From: Fimbriimonadaceae bacterium
GTDB lineage: Bacteria > Armatimonadota > Fimbriimonadia > Fimbriimonadales > Fimbriimonadaceae
Assembly: GCA_026129685.1 (NCBI GenBank)
Contig: JAHCHO010000002.1
Coordinates: 248,001 to 312,000 of the forward strand
Length of the DNA stretch: 64,000 bases
Direction: 5' to 3'
The position numbers were made by a program, and so were the translations under genes. The notes below the pieces were generated by a model. That model searched no databases, was not told the DNA's origin, and saw only the letters and a list, made by a program, of their open reading frames with translations. Shown piece by piece: positions 28,198 to 37,896 of this stretch (positions within the stretch are counted from its first letter, which is position 1; the number at the start of each line of letters is the position of its first letter).

Positions 28198-29106
28198 CTA
28201 CACGTTGAGCCCGAAGTGCTCGCAGTACCGCCGAAAAAGGTTGTGGGCGGCGGGATAGCAGGAATGGGGCGACACGAAGTGCGGAAACTCGAAAGTGACG
28301 ATCTTCTCCGCGACCCGCGACGCCGCTTCCATCTTGAACCGTAGGTACCGCCAGTCGGCGGGCGGGAACTTGATGGGCATATCGCGGTCGAAGGTCTCCA
28401 GGTTCGACCAAATCGTGATACCGTGCTTTCTCCCCAGATCGCCGATGCCTTGCACGAAGGCGGGCAGTTCCTGGTAGTGAACCTGGCCGTCCTGAAACGC
28501 GCACACGTCGAACGCGCCGCGGGTTTCGGCGAAGATGCGGTCCCAGTGGTCGAACGACTCCTCGAGGGTAAACGCGGCCGCGCCCGGCTGCTTGGCGCCC
28601 TGGGGGTAGGGCGAGATGAGCACCGGAAGGTCCTTCGCCGCCTTGCAGTGACGCCCAAGGTGGTTGAAGAGCTCGATGATGTGAGCGTCGTTCTTGCCCG
28701 TCTCGTGGCAGAGGTACCAACCCGCGAACGAGGGATGATGGCCGTAGCGCGCCACCACCTCGTCCACGAACGGCTTGTTGAGTTCGACCTCCTTCCACCA
28801 GGTTCGGCGCATCCAGTGCCAGCCCGAATCGAAGAGTCCGAAGAAAAGCTTCAGGCCAAACTCGTCGGCAAGGGAGAAGAAGACCTCCGCCAGGTCCTCG
28901 TACACGGGCAGGAGATCGGGGACCGACCGGGCGGCAAAGACGCACTTGTTCTGGTAGCCCGCCCGAATAAGGATGACGGTGTCGATGCCGATGCGGGAGT
29001 AGAGTTCGAACTCGCGCCGCCACTCCTCGGGCCCCCAGTTCTGGGACGGAATGTCGTGCGTGATCTCGTCGAGGAAGGTGCCCGTGATGCGCAAGGTGGG
29101 CGTCAT
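28198..29106 (-). CDS. DUF4434 protein, glycoside-hydrolase-like TIM barrel
   Basis: A 302-residue protein with the DUF4434 opening 'ITGTFLDEITHDIPSQNWG' followed by 'GIDTVILIRAGYQNK'. A TIM-barrel-like series of strands ends with 'KIVTFEFPHFVSP'. DUF4434 proteins are related to glycoside hydrolases of clan A type. No signal peptide is present with start ATG 29106. A TACCAT -10-like motif lies 10 bases upstream. It is divergent from the M1 peptidase gene. Confidence 0.82.
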   Translation of the reverse strand: MTPTLRITGTFLDEITHDIPSQNWGPEEWRREFELYSRIGIDTVILIRAGYQNKCVFAARSVPDLLPVYEDLAEVFFSLADEFGLKLFFGLFDSGWHWMRRTWWKEVELNKPFVDEVVARYGHHPSFAGWYLCHETGKNDAHIIELFNHLGRHCKAAKDLPVLISPYPQGAKQPGAAAFTLEESFDHWDRIFAETRGAFDVCAFQDGQVHYQELPAFVQGIGDLGRKHGITIWSNLETFDRDMPIKFPPADWRYLRFKMEAASRVAEKIVTFEFPHFVSPHSCYPAAHNLFRRYCEHFGLNV

Positions 29107-29173
29107 GCTGAGGGGGATGGTACCGTTCGGGTGGCGCCGCTGTCGTACAATGGGCACGTCGGGTGATCGGCCC

Positions 29174-31207
29174 ATGAAGACTCTGCTCGCGCTCCTGTTC
29201 GGCTCCGCTTGGTTGACCGCAACGGCCGCGCCGCCGGGATGCGACCTGTGCTCCGAGGCGCGTCATGGCACCTTCCTCCCGATCTCCCGATCTCCGCTCG
29301 AGGCGCCCGATGCGACGGACGTGCTGCACTACCGTCTCGAACTGGAACCAAACTTCACGACGCAGCGGCTCCGTGGCACGTGCGACATCCTCGTGCGGAG
29401 TCTGGTCGACGGTCTGCGGGAGTTCACGATTCGCCTCGCCGACACCTTCACCATTTCGGCGACGGTGGACGAGCGGGTCGCGGGCCTCGACCGGCAGGAC
29501 TCGGCGAAATTGCGGCTCGTGTTGGGGAAGGCGTACAACCGGGGAGAGACGTTCGCGATCCGGGTCGAATACGAGGGATCGACCCTCGCGGGGCAGGGAT
29601 TCGGCTCCGTTGTGTTCACGACCCACGGGTCGAACAAGCCCTTCTTCTTCACCTTGAGCGAGCCCTGGTTCGCCTACACCTGGTGGCCGGCCAAGGACGT
29701 CAACACGGACAAGGCGACCTTCGACGTGGCGGTCACGACGCCGAGCACGATGCTGGCCCCCTCGAACGGCACCCTCCAGCGGGCGGAAACCCTCTCCGGC
29801 GGCCGGCGGCGCTTCACCTGGAGCACGGACTACCCGATGGCGCCCTACCTGCTGAGCGTGGCGGCGACCGACTATGTGTCGTGGCGCGAGTTCTTCAGCC
29901 ATCCCGGCGGTCAGATGCCGGTGGACTTCTTCACCCTCCCGGAAGAGGACACTCCTGCCAATCGGGAGGGCTGGAACCAAGCGGTCGCGATGCTCGGTAC
30001 GTTCGGCGATCTGTTCGGGCCCTATCCGTTCCTTAGCGAGAAGTACGGCATCTACCGGTTTGGGTTCGGCGGCGGGATGGAGCATCAAACGATCACCGGG
30101 CAGGGCGGCTATGGCGAGTCGCTCACCGCGCACGAACTGGCCCACCAGTGGTGGGGAGACATGATCACCTGCGAAGGATGGTCCGACATCTGGCTCAACG
30201 AGGGATTCGCCACCTACGCCGAGGCCCTCTGGCTGGAGAACAAGCCCGGAGCGGGACCCGACGCGCTCAAGAACGCGATGCTGGCACGACGACCCGGCTC
30301 GGTCAACGGGACCGTCTGGATCGCCGAGCCCAACAGCGTAGGACGCATCTTCAACGGCAACTTCTCCTACCGCAAGGCCGGCTGGGTGCTGCACATGCTG
30401 CGGGGAATCGTCGGACGGCAGACGTTCCTCGACATCCTCGCCGAATACCGAGCGCGCCACGAATACGCGACGGCGAACACCGAGGAGTTCATCCAGGTTG
30501 CCGAAGAGGTGGCGGGGCGCCCGCTTCGGTACTTCTTCGAGCCTTGGCTCTATATGGTCGGCGCCCCCGAATACCGTTGGGGATGGACGGCCAAGCGGGT
30601 GGACGGGCGGCTGATGGCGTTGGTCCACGTCGACCAGGTTCAGGAAGCGGGGTACCCAACCTTTTCGATGCCGCTCGGGTTCCGGCTGACCATCGCCGGG
30701 CAAAAAGTGGATCGCACGCTATGGAACACCGTGCGGACCCAGCACTACGCCCTGTTCCTCCCGCTGACCCCCTCGGACGCCGCCCTCGACCCGGACGCCT
30801 GGGTGTTGGCCACCGGCAACACGAAAGAGGCCTACCGGCCGGGGCCGCCGAAGCTGACGTCCGTTCTCCCGGCAACGGGGTCTTCGTCCGGCGCGCGCGT
30901 CCGGCAGGTGCGGATCGGGTTCCACACGCCCGTGCAGATCGCGCCGGCGCAGGTCACCGTGGTGGGCGACCGCGTCGGGTCGGTCCACTTTCAACTGGCT
31001 CGAGCGGGAGACGCGACCGTCGTGCTCAACTTCTTGCGAACGTTGCCGCCGGATCGGTACACGGTGAGGGTTTTGGACTCGGTGACGGCGCAGGATTCGG
31101 GTCAGAGACTGGACGGCGAGATGGGGACGCTTCCGAGTGGGGACGGCGTTCCCGGCGGGGCGGCGACGTGGACCTTCACGACGACCGGACCGGATCGGGG
31201 TCGGTAA
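29174..31207 (+). CDS. M1-family metallopeptidase (aminopeptidase N-like), secreted
   Basis: A 677-residue exported protein (signal 'MKTLLALLFGSAWLTATA'). The N-terminal M1 beta domain starts at ~50. The exopeptidase loop GAMEN is replaced by 'GGMEH'. The zinc site is 'HELAHQWWGD' (~320) with the third ligand in 'LNEGFATYAEAL'. A C-terminal beta domain (~560-660), Ig-like ('VRIGFHTPVQIAPAQVTVVG'), may anchor it to the envelope. The altered GAMEN suggests relaxed or endopeptidase specificity. TACAAT at 29147-29152 is a likely -10. Confidence 0.9.
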   Translation: MKTLLALLFGSAWLTATAAPPGCDLCSEARHGTFLPISRSPLEAPDATDVLHYRLELEPNFTTQRLRGTCDILVRSLVDGLREFTIRLADTFTISATVDERVAGLDRQDSAKLRLVLGKAYNRGETFAIRVEYEGSTLAGQGFGSVVFTTHGSNKPFFFTLSEPWFAYTWWPAKDVNTDKATFDVAVTTPSTMLAPSNGTLQRAETLSGGRRRFTWSTDYPMAPYLLSVAATDYVSWREFFSHPGGQMPVDFFTLPEEDTPANREGWNQAVAMLGTFGDLFGPYPFLSEKYGIYRFGFGGGMEHQTITGQGGYGESLTAHELAHQWWGDMITCEGWSDIWLNEGFATYAEALWLENKPGAGPDALKNAMLARRPGSVNGTVWIAEPNSVGRIFNGNFSYRKAGWVLHMLRGIVGRQTFLDILAEYRARHEYATANTEEFIQVAEEVAGRPLRYFFEPWLYMVGAPEYRWGWTAKRVDGRLMALVHVDQVQEAGYPTFSMPLGFRLTIAGQKVDRTLWNTVRTQHYALFLPLTPSDAALDPDAWVLATGNTKEAYRPGPPKLTSVLPATGSSSGARVRQVRIGFHTPVQIAPAQVTVVGDRVGSVHFQLARAGDATVVLNFLRTLPPDRYTVRVLDSVTAQDSGQRLDGEMGTLPSGDGVPGGAATWTFTTTGPDRGR

Positions 31208-31214
31208 CATCGGC

Positions 31215-32561
31215 ATGAAGAAAGGCAAGCTCATCGGGTGCGGCATCTTCGTTCTGGTGCCGCTGTTGTTGCTGTTCGGCGTCCGCGCTTACCTGAGCCG
31301 GGACTTGCGGGCGGCGGCGGGCGAGTACGACCAGGCGGTGGCGGCGGCGACGAAGGCGGGACTGGCGCTGAAGATCGAGGACGCGCTGCCGAAGCCGGTG
31401 CCCGAAGCGGAAAACGCATCGCGGGAGTACCGGGCGCTGGTCGCCTACGACAACGAGAACCGGAAAGCGCTTGCCGACGCGCTGAAGGTCCTGGCCGACC
31501 TGGCCGGCCCGGGGAAGAACGTTCCGACGACGGAGTTGCGGACGGCGCTGCGGAAAGCCGGACCGTTCCTCGCCATCGCCCGGCGGGCCGCGAACAAGCC
31601 GTATTGCGTGTTCGAGCGGGACTGGTCCAAGCCGTACGCGGTCATGTTCCCGGAGTACGCGGTCATGAAGCAAGCGGGTCGCGTCCTGATCGCCTCGGGT
31701 TGGCTGGCGGTCCGGGAGGGTCGGGTTTCCGACGGATTGACCGACCTGGGCCTGGCGATGAAGGTCTCCCGCCATGCGGCGACGGAGCCGACGATCATCT
31801 CCCTGCTGGTGGGTTCGGCCCTCGAGGCCATGGTGCTGAGTGCGGCGACCCAGATGGCGGCCGAGCGGCCCGCCTTGGCCTCGAACCAGGAGTTTCGGAC
31901 CTTCGTCGGGCAGCCGCGTCCCTTGCCAGACCTGAAGAACGCGTTTGCGGGTGAGCTTGCCTTCGCGCTCTCGATCGACATGGGCGACGCGGAGATCTCC
32001 AAGATGCTCACCGGCGGAGGTCCGGACGACGGTGCCCCGTCCGTGGATCGGCCGACCGGGGACCAGATGATGCGCTACGTCGCCGACCCCGGGACGTTGA
32101 ACCGGGCGATGCAGACCCGGGCCCTTCAGTTTTGGACGGCGGCTTCCGCGGCGCTCGAGGGGTCCGATCCGCTCACGGTGTACCGAGCGATCTCGGACCT
32201 GTCCGCCGAATACGGGCGGCGGGAGGCACGCGGCGACAACCTGAGCTACCGGTTGCTGGGCATCCTCCTGCCCTCGCTCGAGGGCGTGGCGGCGCAACCG
32301 GTGACGATGCAGGCCCAGCGAAAACTGGCGGGGCTGTACCTGGACGTGCTCGCCTTCCGAAGCGCGAACGGAGGCTGGCCCTTGGACCTCTCGAAGCTCC
32401 GGACGAACGCGACGGACCCGTGGTCGGGGCGGCCGCTGATCTACAAGGTGACGGCGGACGGCTTCGACCTCTACTCGGTCGGCCCGAACCAAGCCGACGA
32501 CGCGGGCGGGCCGGACGACCGGGGCTTCTTCTTCCCGCCGCGCTCGCCTCGAAGTCCGTAG
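31215..32561 (+). CDS. membrane-anchored protein with a pseudopilin-like C-terminal segment
   Basis: A 448-residue protein with one N-terminal membrane helix ('LIGCGIFVLVPLLLLFGV') and a helical periplasmic body. The last ~50 residues, 'DPWSGRPLIYKVTADGFDLY' followed by a Gly/Asp-rich end, resemble the Ca2+-binding tail of type II secretion major pseudopilins (GspG), but no prepilin peptidase site is present at the N-terminus. It starts 8 bases after the M1 peptidase stop, so the two are likely cotranscribed. Confidence 0.7.
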   Translation: MKKGKLIGCGIFVLVPLLLLFGVRAYLSRDLRAAAGEYDQAVAAATKAGLALKIEDALPKPVPEAENASREYRALVAYDNENRKALADALKVLADLAGPGKNVPTTELRTALRKAGPFLAIARRAANKPYCVFERDWSKPYAVMFPEYAVMKQAGRVLIASGWLAVREGRVSDGLTDLGLAMKVSRHAATEPTIISLLVGSALEAMVLSAATQMAAERPALASNQEFRTFVGQPRPLPDLKNAFAGELAFALSIDMGDAEISKMLTGGGPDDGAPSVDRPTGDQMMRYVADPGTLNRAMQTRALQFWTAASAALEGSDPLTVYRAISDLSAEYGRREARGDNLSYRLLGILLPSLEGVAAQPVTMQAQRKLAGLYLDVLAFRSANGGWPLDLSKLRTNATDPWSGRPLIYKVTADGFDLYSVGPNQADDAGGPDDRGFFFPPRSPRSP

Positions 32562-32695
32562 CGCCAAGTTCGACGAGGTACCCGTAACACCGCGTATGCG
32601 GATGCGGCGCCTCGCTAGTCAAGGGCGTCGAGCCACCCCGGGGTCTCGCCTCGTTCGGTCGAGGGAGGATCGGCGACGGTATACTGGCGTCTCGT

Positions 32696-32769
32696 TGCCG
32701 GATCGTCTAATGGCAGGACAGCGGTTTTTGGTGCCGCACGTTTAGGTTCGAATCCTAATCCGGCAGCCA
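32696..32769 (+). tRNA. tRNA-Gln (anticodon UUG), CCA encoded
   Basis: Acceptor strands TGCCGGA (32696-32702) and TCCGGCA (32759-32765) pair perfectly, followed by discriminator G and encoded CCA (32767-32769). The anticodon arm GCGGT-TTTTGGT-GCCGC carries UUG. The T arm has GTTCGAATC. A TATACT -10 element (32680-32685) lies 10 bases upstream. Confidence 0.97.
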
Positions 32770-32897
32770 AGCCTCCTGACCCCCCTCTGGTAGCGAGTGG
32801 GTTCCAGGGCCAACCCGTGGCCAAGCGCCGAGTCCAACCTCACCGGGCGCCAATCTAGCCCGCGTCCGATCGCGGTTGGGACCCGATCACCCGATCT

Positions 32898-33710
32898 TCA
32901 TAGCCTGTCCGACCCGAACGTGTTGCCCCCGTTCGGGTCGCCGGATTTCCAGCCTTTGAGGAACCAGGTGCGGCGTTGGGCGGAGGTGCCGTGGGTGAAG
33001 GAGTCGGGGACGACCTGCCCACGCGCCTTGCGCTGAAGCGCGTCGTCGCCGATCGCCTCCGCCGCGCGAAGCGCCTCCGTGAGGTCCTCCTGGTCGAGGG
33101 AAGCCATGGATCGGGCATGGTGCGCCCAGACGCCCGCGTAGTAATCGGCCTGCAATTCGGCGCGGACCGACAGTTTGTTGGCTTCGACCTCGGAGAGCCG
33201 ACGCCGGAGGTTGCTCGTCTTCTCCGATACGCCGAGCAGGTTCTGGACGTGGTGGCCCACCTCGTGCGCGATCACGTAGGCCTGGGCAAAGTCGCCGGAA
33301 GCGCCGAACCGGTCGCGGAGTTCGCTGTAGAAGCCGAGGTCCAAATAGATCGTCCGGTCCTCGGGGCAGTAGAACGGGCCGACGGCGGAGGAGGCGGTCC
33401 CGCACGCCGATTCGACCATGCCGGTGAACAGAACCAACTTCGGTTCGACGTAGCGGGGCAGGAGGCTCTTCCACACCTCCTCGGTATCGGCGAGCACGAC
33501 GGAAACGAACTCCTTGCCCTCGGCGTCCTGGGTCGGAGACGTCGTCTCCGGTCCGGTCGTGCCCAGCAATGCCGAGGGGTCGCCGCCCATCAGGAAGACG
33601 ACCAGGGCGATGACGAGGGTCAGGCCCCCGCCGCCCGCCACGACGCCGCCCACGCCCATGCCGCGTCGGTCTTCCACGTGGTCGCTCTGCCTTCGTCCTT
33701 TCCAGCGCAT
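32898..33710 (-). CDS. neutral zinc metallopeptidase, YpfJ family
   Basis: A 270-residue protein of the YpfJ/putative neutral zinc metallopeptidase family: 'MRWKGRRQSDHVEDRRG' N-terminus, one membrane helix ('LTLVIALVVFLMGG'), 'CGTASSAVGPFYCPEDRTIY', zinc motif 'HEVGHHVQNLLG' (~residue 147) and 'RAELQADYYAGVWAH'. The start is ATG 33710, which matches the family N-terminus. Last of a minus-strand cluster with Nif3 and DUF1080 genes. Substrates are unknown for the family. Confidence 0.9.
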   Translation of the reverse strand: MRWKGRRQSDHVEDRRGMGVGGVVAGGGGLTLVIALVVFLMGGDPSALLGTTGPETTSPTQDAEGKEFVSVVLADTEEVWKSLLPRYVEPKLVLFTGMVESACGTASSAVGPFYCPEDRTIYLDLGFYSELRDRFGASGDFAQAYVIAHEVGHHVQNLLGVSEKTSNLRRRLSEVEANKLSVRAELQADYYAGVWAHHARSMASLDQEDLTEALRAAEAIGDDALQRKARGQVVPDSFTHGTSAQRRTWFLKGWKSGDPNGGNTFGSDRL

Positions 33711-33743
33711 GGCCCATTGTGACGCGGGGCCGACCGACCGCAA

Positions 33744-34538
33744 TCAGGCGGTGACTTCCCGGTAGCTCGCTCCTTGGCGAATCCGGTGGACGGGGACGCC
33801 GGGAAGGAGGTCGCCAACCGCGCGGGCGAGGGAATCCATCGCCCCGTCCTCCGAGACGCCGTGGTTCACCACCACCAACGGTCGGCCCTCGTCGTGGCAG
33901 TATTCGCCGATGATCCAGGCGCGGGCGATGTCGTCCACCGTCACCGCAAGGTCCGCGCCGAGGTCGTAGAGGTCAAGGGCGTCGCTGCAACAGCCGGTCC
34001 CGACGCCGATGGTCCGGACCAAGCGATCCGGGTCGCCGTAGAACTCCACCGTCCGCTGCCCAGCCTCGGCGGTCCTCGCGGCGAGGGCCCGCGCCCAAGC
34101 GACCGCGGGGCGCGGCTCGACGGCGTAGACGTTCAGATACCGGCGGCTCGCCACGATCTCGGTCAGCCCCAGGAACCGGCCCCACTCGAAAGGCACCCCG
34201 ATCTCGCCGATCGCGTCCCACACATCGTGACAGCGGATCACCGCCACCCCGAACTCCTCGATCAGACGCGCCTTCTTCTCGGCGGCTTCTTGGAGCCGAG
34301 GGTCCCCGGGTTGCCGGCGGAACTCGTGATGATCGTAGAAGGTCGGCTCGTGGGCGACCACCACATTGGCGCCGAGGGCGCCCGCCCGGAGGAGGGTCTC
34401 CGAGTACGGCATCCAGCACACCGCGACCGCCTCCACCGTCGCGTTCGGGTCGCCCGCGATGACGCGGTCCACCGTCCGCTCCCGGTCCAACTCCGGCCAA
34501 AGAGCGCAGAGCGCGTCGTTGAGCCCCTGAACGGTCAT
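33744..34538 (-). CDS. Nif3-like dinuclear metal centre protein
   Basis: A 264-residue protein of the NIF3 family, which forms hexamers with a two-metal site. Family signatures: 'GDPNATVEAVAVCWMPYSET', 'NVVVAHEPTFYDHH' (metal-binding His), 'HDVWDAIGEIG', 'IGVGTGCCSDAL' and 'GRPLVVVNHGVSED' near the end. The family may hydrolyse cyclic or folate-type substrates; role here unknown. It is 10 bases downstream of the DUF1080 gene. Confidence 0.8.
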   Translation of the reverse strand: MTVQGLNDALCALWPELDRERTVDRVIAGDPNATVEAVAVCWMPYSETLLRAGALGANVVVAHEPTFYDHHEFRRQPGDPRLQEAAEKKARLIEEFGVAVIRCHDVWDAIGEIGVPFEWGRFLGLTEIVASRRYLNVYAVEPRPAVAWARALAARTAEAGQRTVEFYGDPDRLVRTIGVGTGCCSDALDLYDLGADLAVTVDDIARAWIIGEYCHDEGRPLVVVNHGVSEDGAMDSLARAVGDLLPGVPVHRIRQGASYREVTA

Positions 34539-34548
34539 TGCCCGCTCC

Positions 34549-35226
34549 TTACAGCTTCACCAGCTCGAGTTTGCGGAACTCCACCTCCGAGCCTTCCGCC
34601 TGCAAGGCGATCTGGCCGCGGCGGGCGGTGGCGTTCGTGCCCGCGTTCACGAGGTCTCCGTTGACCCAAACGGTGACGGTGTCCGCCTTGCACTCGATCA
34701 CCATCGTGTTCCATTCGCCCACCGGCTTCTCGCTGCCGTCGGTCAGGTTCTTGATCCTTCGCGCCTTGTCCCCGTCCACGCCCCAACGGTCTTTCGGGCC
34801 ACGGCGGGCCTCCATGTCCGGCACGACGATGTCCTCGCCGATGCACCAGAAGTCGCCCGCATCGCCGCTCTGCATCTGGACCTCGATCGACTGCGGGAAC
34901 ATCCCGTACAGCCGACGGGGGGCCGAGGTATGGACCAGAACGCCGCAGTTGCCCGGTTGCTTCGAGAACCGATACTCGACGGTCAAGCGGTAGTTCTCGT
35001 AGACGGCGTCGGTGATCAGGTGGCCTCCCGGCGTGCCGAGGCTCACGAGCATCTTGTCGCGAACGATGAACGGCTTCGGGCCGTCGGGGTTCTTCTCCAG
35101 TTCGGGAACGTCCATGTGCCAGCCCGTCAGGTTCTTGCCGTTGAACAGGGAGATCGGCTTGGACGAAGCGGCGGCGAGGGCCACCGCGCCAAGGACGGCG
35201 ATCGAGAGGATGGAGAGGGTCTTCAT
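34549..35226 (-). CDS. secreted DUF1080 protein (3-keto-disaccharide hydrolase family)
   Basis: A 225-residue exported protein: signal 'MKTLSILSIAVLGAVALAAA' and a single concanavalin-like DUF1080 domain with 'ISLFNGKNLTGWHM', 'YENYRLTVEYRF', 'NCGVLVHTS' and 'GEWNTMVIECKADTVTVWVNG'. Members hydrolyse 3-keto-glycosides. ATG 35226 is chosen from the signal peptide and from a TAGACT -10 element ending 7 bases upstream. Confidence 0.88.
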   Translation of the reverse strand: MKTLSILSIAVLGAVALAAASSKPISLFNGKNLTGWHMDVPELEKNPDGPKPFIVRDKMLVSLGTPGGHLITDAVYENYRLTVEYRFSKQPGNCGVLVHTSAPRRLYGMFPQSIEVQMQSGDAGDFWCIGEDIVVPDMEARRGPKDRWGVDGDKARRIKNLTDGSEKPVGEWNTMVIECKADTVTVWVNGDLVNAGTNATARRGQIALQAEGSEVEFRKLELVKL

Positions 35227-35233
35227 GATGCGC

Positions 35234-35239
35234 AGTCTA
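35234..35239 (-). promoter_or_regulatory. -10 element TAGACT of the DUF1080-Nif3-YpfJ cluster
   Basis: On the minus strand TAGACT ends 7 bases before ATG 35226; no ribosome binding site is seen in the gap. A leaderless transcript is predicted. Confidence 0.48.
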
Positions 35240-35315
35240 TCCCCCTCCCGCGCCACAAGGACGGTCCCGGGAGGTTTGGGTATCACCGCGCTTCGGCCCC
35301 GTCTCCTCTCGAAAC

Positions 35316-37142
35316 ATGGGATACCCCTTCCTCAAGCTCTCCTCGATCGGTTGCGGCCTCGTCGTCGCGGCGCTGTCGTCCGCCCAATACTCGTTTTCCT
35401 GGCAACGGTTCTACGATGGACCGCTCCACCTCGAGGACAACCTTCAGGGCATCGCGCTCGATCCGTCGGGAAACACCTACGTCGTCGGCTCGGTGAACTG
35501 GACGACGTGGAACCCGGACATCCAAGTCCTCAAGTACGACCCGGCCGGTGCGCTCGTATGGGAGAGACGAATCGACGGCGAGGCGAACGGGCAGGACCTC
35601 GGATTCGGGATCGCCTTCGGGGGCGACGGGTCGGTGAACATCGTGGCGAGGACCGTCACCAATACGACCGGGTCCGACATCTTGACGGTGAAGTTCCGGG
35701 CGTCGGACGGGGCGACCCTCTGGTCCCGAACGTACGATGGACCGGCGCACAGCATTGACGACGGATTTGCGATCGAGGCCGACGCCGTGGGCAACGTGTT
35801 CGTCGTTGGAGAGGTCTGGAACGACGCCGAGTTCTATTCGAACGGCGACTACGCGACGCTCAAGTACGATCAGGCGGGCAACCTCGTCTGGGCCCGCCTG
35901 TTCGACGGGCCGGCGAGTTGGATCGCGACGAGCGACCAGCCGGTTGCGATCGCCCTGGACGGCCACGGCGACGTGGTCGTGACGGGCAACTCGCCGACGA
36001 TCAACCTGGCGGCAGATTGGGCGACCGTCAAGTACCGGGGAAGCGACGGAACGCTGTTGTGGGAGGCGCACTACAGCTCGGGCGTCTCGGGGGTTCCCAC
36101 TTCGCTGGAGATAGGAAAGGACAACGATGTGTACGTCGGCGGAAGCCAGAACGCGGTGGTGATCGCACGCTACGACGGAGCAACGGGGTCCGCCAAGTGG
36201 GTGAAGGAGGACGGCTTTCCGCATGCGGGACGGCTGCGCAATCGCTGGGCGCTGACCCTGGATCCGACCGACAACCCGGTGATCTCCGTCACCTACGACG
36301 GGGATAGCGACGACAGCAACCTGAACAACAACGTTCAGACCACCAAATACGACGCGGCGACCGGCGAACGCCTTTGGTCGGTCCAGTACGGGGGAATGTC
36401 GAACCTCGACGGGCAGTACGCCGGCCAAGTGCTGTGCCAACCGAACGGCGACGTGCTAATGGTCGGGACGGAACGACTCGGCCCCGCACCCTATAAGTTC
36501 TTGCTGCTGAAGTACAAGGGAGACACCGGCGATCTGCTCTGGACCGGAACGTTCGACCAGCCCTTTGGCGGAGCGAACCCGCGCCGCTCGCGTTTCGACG
36601 CGGCCGGTGACCTGCTCGTAGGGGCGATCACCAACAGCGCGACCAACAACCCGGACATCAGCGTTCTGAAGTTCGCCGCGGACCCGATCGACTTGGCGCC
36701 CATCGCCCTCTGGCGGCGATCCGGCCTCGCGGTGAGCGGCGGTCTGACGGAGATCGGCGCGAGCGACGATCTTGTGCTGAAGGGGGCCTTCGAATGGCTC
36801 TTGGATCGGCAAACCCCCAACCTGTCGTGGGAGATCGGTGCCACCTCGCCGACGCCCGCGCCGGCCAGGCTCGACCTAACCTTCGAGTGTAGGACGAGCC
36901 AAGCCGGCTTGCGACTGGAACTCCAGGTCAAGAACCACGTCACCGGGAAGTGGGACACCGTTGGCGTCTACGGTACGACTCTCGTCGATGCGGTGCGCGA
37001 GGTCTCGATCACGGAGGCGGCGGCGAGGTACGTCGGGGCAGGGGGCGCGGTTCAGTTGCGCGCGAGCTTCCGGCCGGTCGGGCCGACCCAGCGCGTCGTG
37101 ACGGCGAGCGTCGACCACGTGCGCTTTGCGGTCACCGGATGA
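35316..37142 (+). CDS. secreted beta-propeller protein (SBBP/PQQ-like repeats)
   Basis: A 608-residue protein with a signal peptide ('LSSIGCGLVVAALSSAQ'). Residues ~30-460 are repeated blades of the form 'GxxxALDPSGNTYVVGxV...DIQVLKYDPAGALVWER', at least seven copies, each ending in a 'KYD..G..LW' strand, as in SBBP beta-propeller proteins. The C-terminal ~140 residues are a separate beta-sandwich domain. Function is probably surface or extracellular binding. Confidence 0.8.
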   Translation: MGYPFLKLSSIGCGLVVAALSSAQYSFSWQRFYDGPLHLEDNLQGIALDPSGNTYVVGSVNWTTWNPDIQVLKYDPAGALVWERRIDGEANGQDLGFGIAFGGDGSVNIVARTVTNTTGSDILTVKFRASDGATLWSRTYDGPAHSIDDGFAIEADAVGNVFVVGEVWNDAEFYSNGDYATLKYDQAGNLVWARLFDGPASWIATSDQPVAIALDGHGDVVVTGNSPTINLAADWATVKYRGSDGTLLWEAHYSSGVSGVPTSLEIGKDNDVYVGGSQNAVVIARYDGATGSAKWVKEDGFPHAGRLRNRWALTLDPTDNPVISVTYDGDSDDSNLNNNVQTTKYDAATGERLWSVQYGGMSNLDGQYAGQVLCQPNGDVLMVGTERLGPAPYKFLLLKYKGDTGDLLWTGTFDQPFGGANPRRSRFDAAGDLLVGAITNSATNNPDISVLKFAADPIDLAPIALWRRSGLAVSGGLTEIGASDDLVLKGAFEWLLDRQTPNLSWEIGATSPTPAPARLDLTFECRTSQAGLRLELQVKNHVTGKWDTVGVYGTTLVDAVREVSITEAAARYVGAGGAVQLRASFRPVGPTQRVVTASVDHVRFAVTG

Positions 37143-37149
37143 GACGACG

Positions 37150-37788
37150 CTACGCTTCGAGCGGAACGAGGATCGGACGCTCGAAGCGCAGACCGAGGCG
37201 GTCGCGGCCGCCCACCGCTTCGGCGCTCATAACAAGGGCCTCGACGGAGAGATCGGTGAAACCCAAGCGGACCTGAACGGTTGATCCAACCGGGCGGCGG
37301 AGTTCGGTCAGGACTCGGCAACCGCGGGGAGACACGTCAAGCAGTTCGGCGGGATGGCCGTCCAAGGTGGCGTTCGGCCAGGGGTTCCCGGGCAGGCGCG
37401 GCTCCCGTCGCCGGTTCTGGGGGCGGGCCGGTTCGGGCGTCCGGACGGTGAAGGTGTGGGGGTTCATCGCGCGGGCCAACACCTCCGTCCGCCAGAGCAC
37501 GAGGCCCGTCTCGCACGCGGACTCGATGACGACCCGCTCCCCGACCCGCAACGGGACGTGACGGTCGCGGGCGAGGGGGGCGGCGAACACCCACCCTTCG
37601 TCCGAAGCGGCGACGAACCGCGTTCGGTAAATCTGGTCGCTGGACCGGACCCGGACCTTCGACCCCGGTTCGAGCCGGCGCACGACCCCCTTGGCGCATC
37701 GGCGGGTCGCCAGCACGTAGCCGACGGCGAGCGACCCCGCGAACAGGATCGCCAGGTATCCGACCAATTCGGCCAACTGCGACAACAC
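37150..37788 (-). CDS. membrane-anchored PilZ-domain protein
   Basis: A 212-residue protein with an N-terminal membrane helix ('LVGYLAILFAGSLAVGYVLA'). A YcgR-like beta domain (~40-110) is followed by a PilZ domain with the c-di-GMP motifs 'RRREPR' (RxxxR) and 'DVSPRG' (D/NxSxxG). It begins with GTG 37788. It is 1.7 kb from the pilB operon and may link c-di-GMP to type IV pili, but no operon link exists. Confidence 0.83.
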   Translation of the reverse strand: MLSQLAELVGYLAILFAGSLAVGYVLATRRCAKGVVRRLEPGSKVRVRSSDQIYRTRFVAASDEGWVFAAPLARDRHVPLRVGERVVIESACETGLVLWRTEVLARAMNPHTFTVRTPEPARPQNRRREPRLPGNPWPNATLDGHPAELLDVSPRGCRVLTELRRPVGSTVQVRLGFTDLSVEALVMSAEAVGGRDRLGLRFERPILVPLEA

Positions 37789-37896
37789 GCCACTCTAGAT
37801 TGTGCCGGGGATCGGGCGCATCCTCAGCCGGACCGACGTGCGACGGCACGAACCCGGCATCGGATCGTGCCCCGCATTCGTCCCAAACCTTGACAC

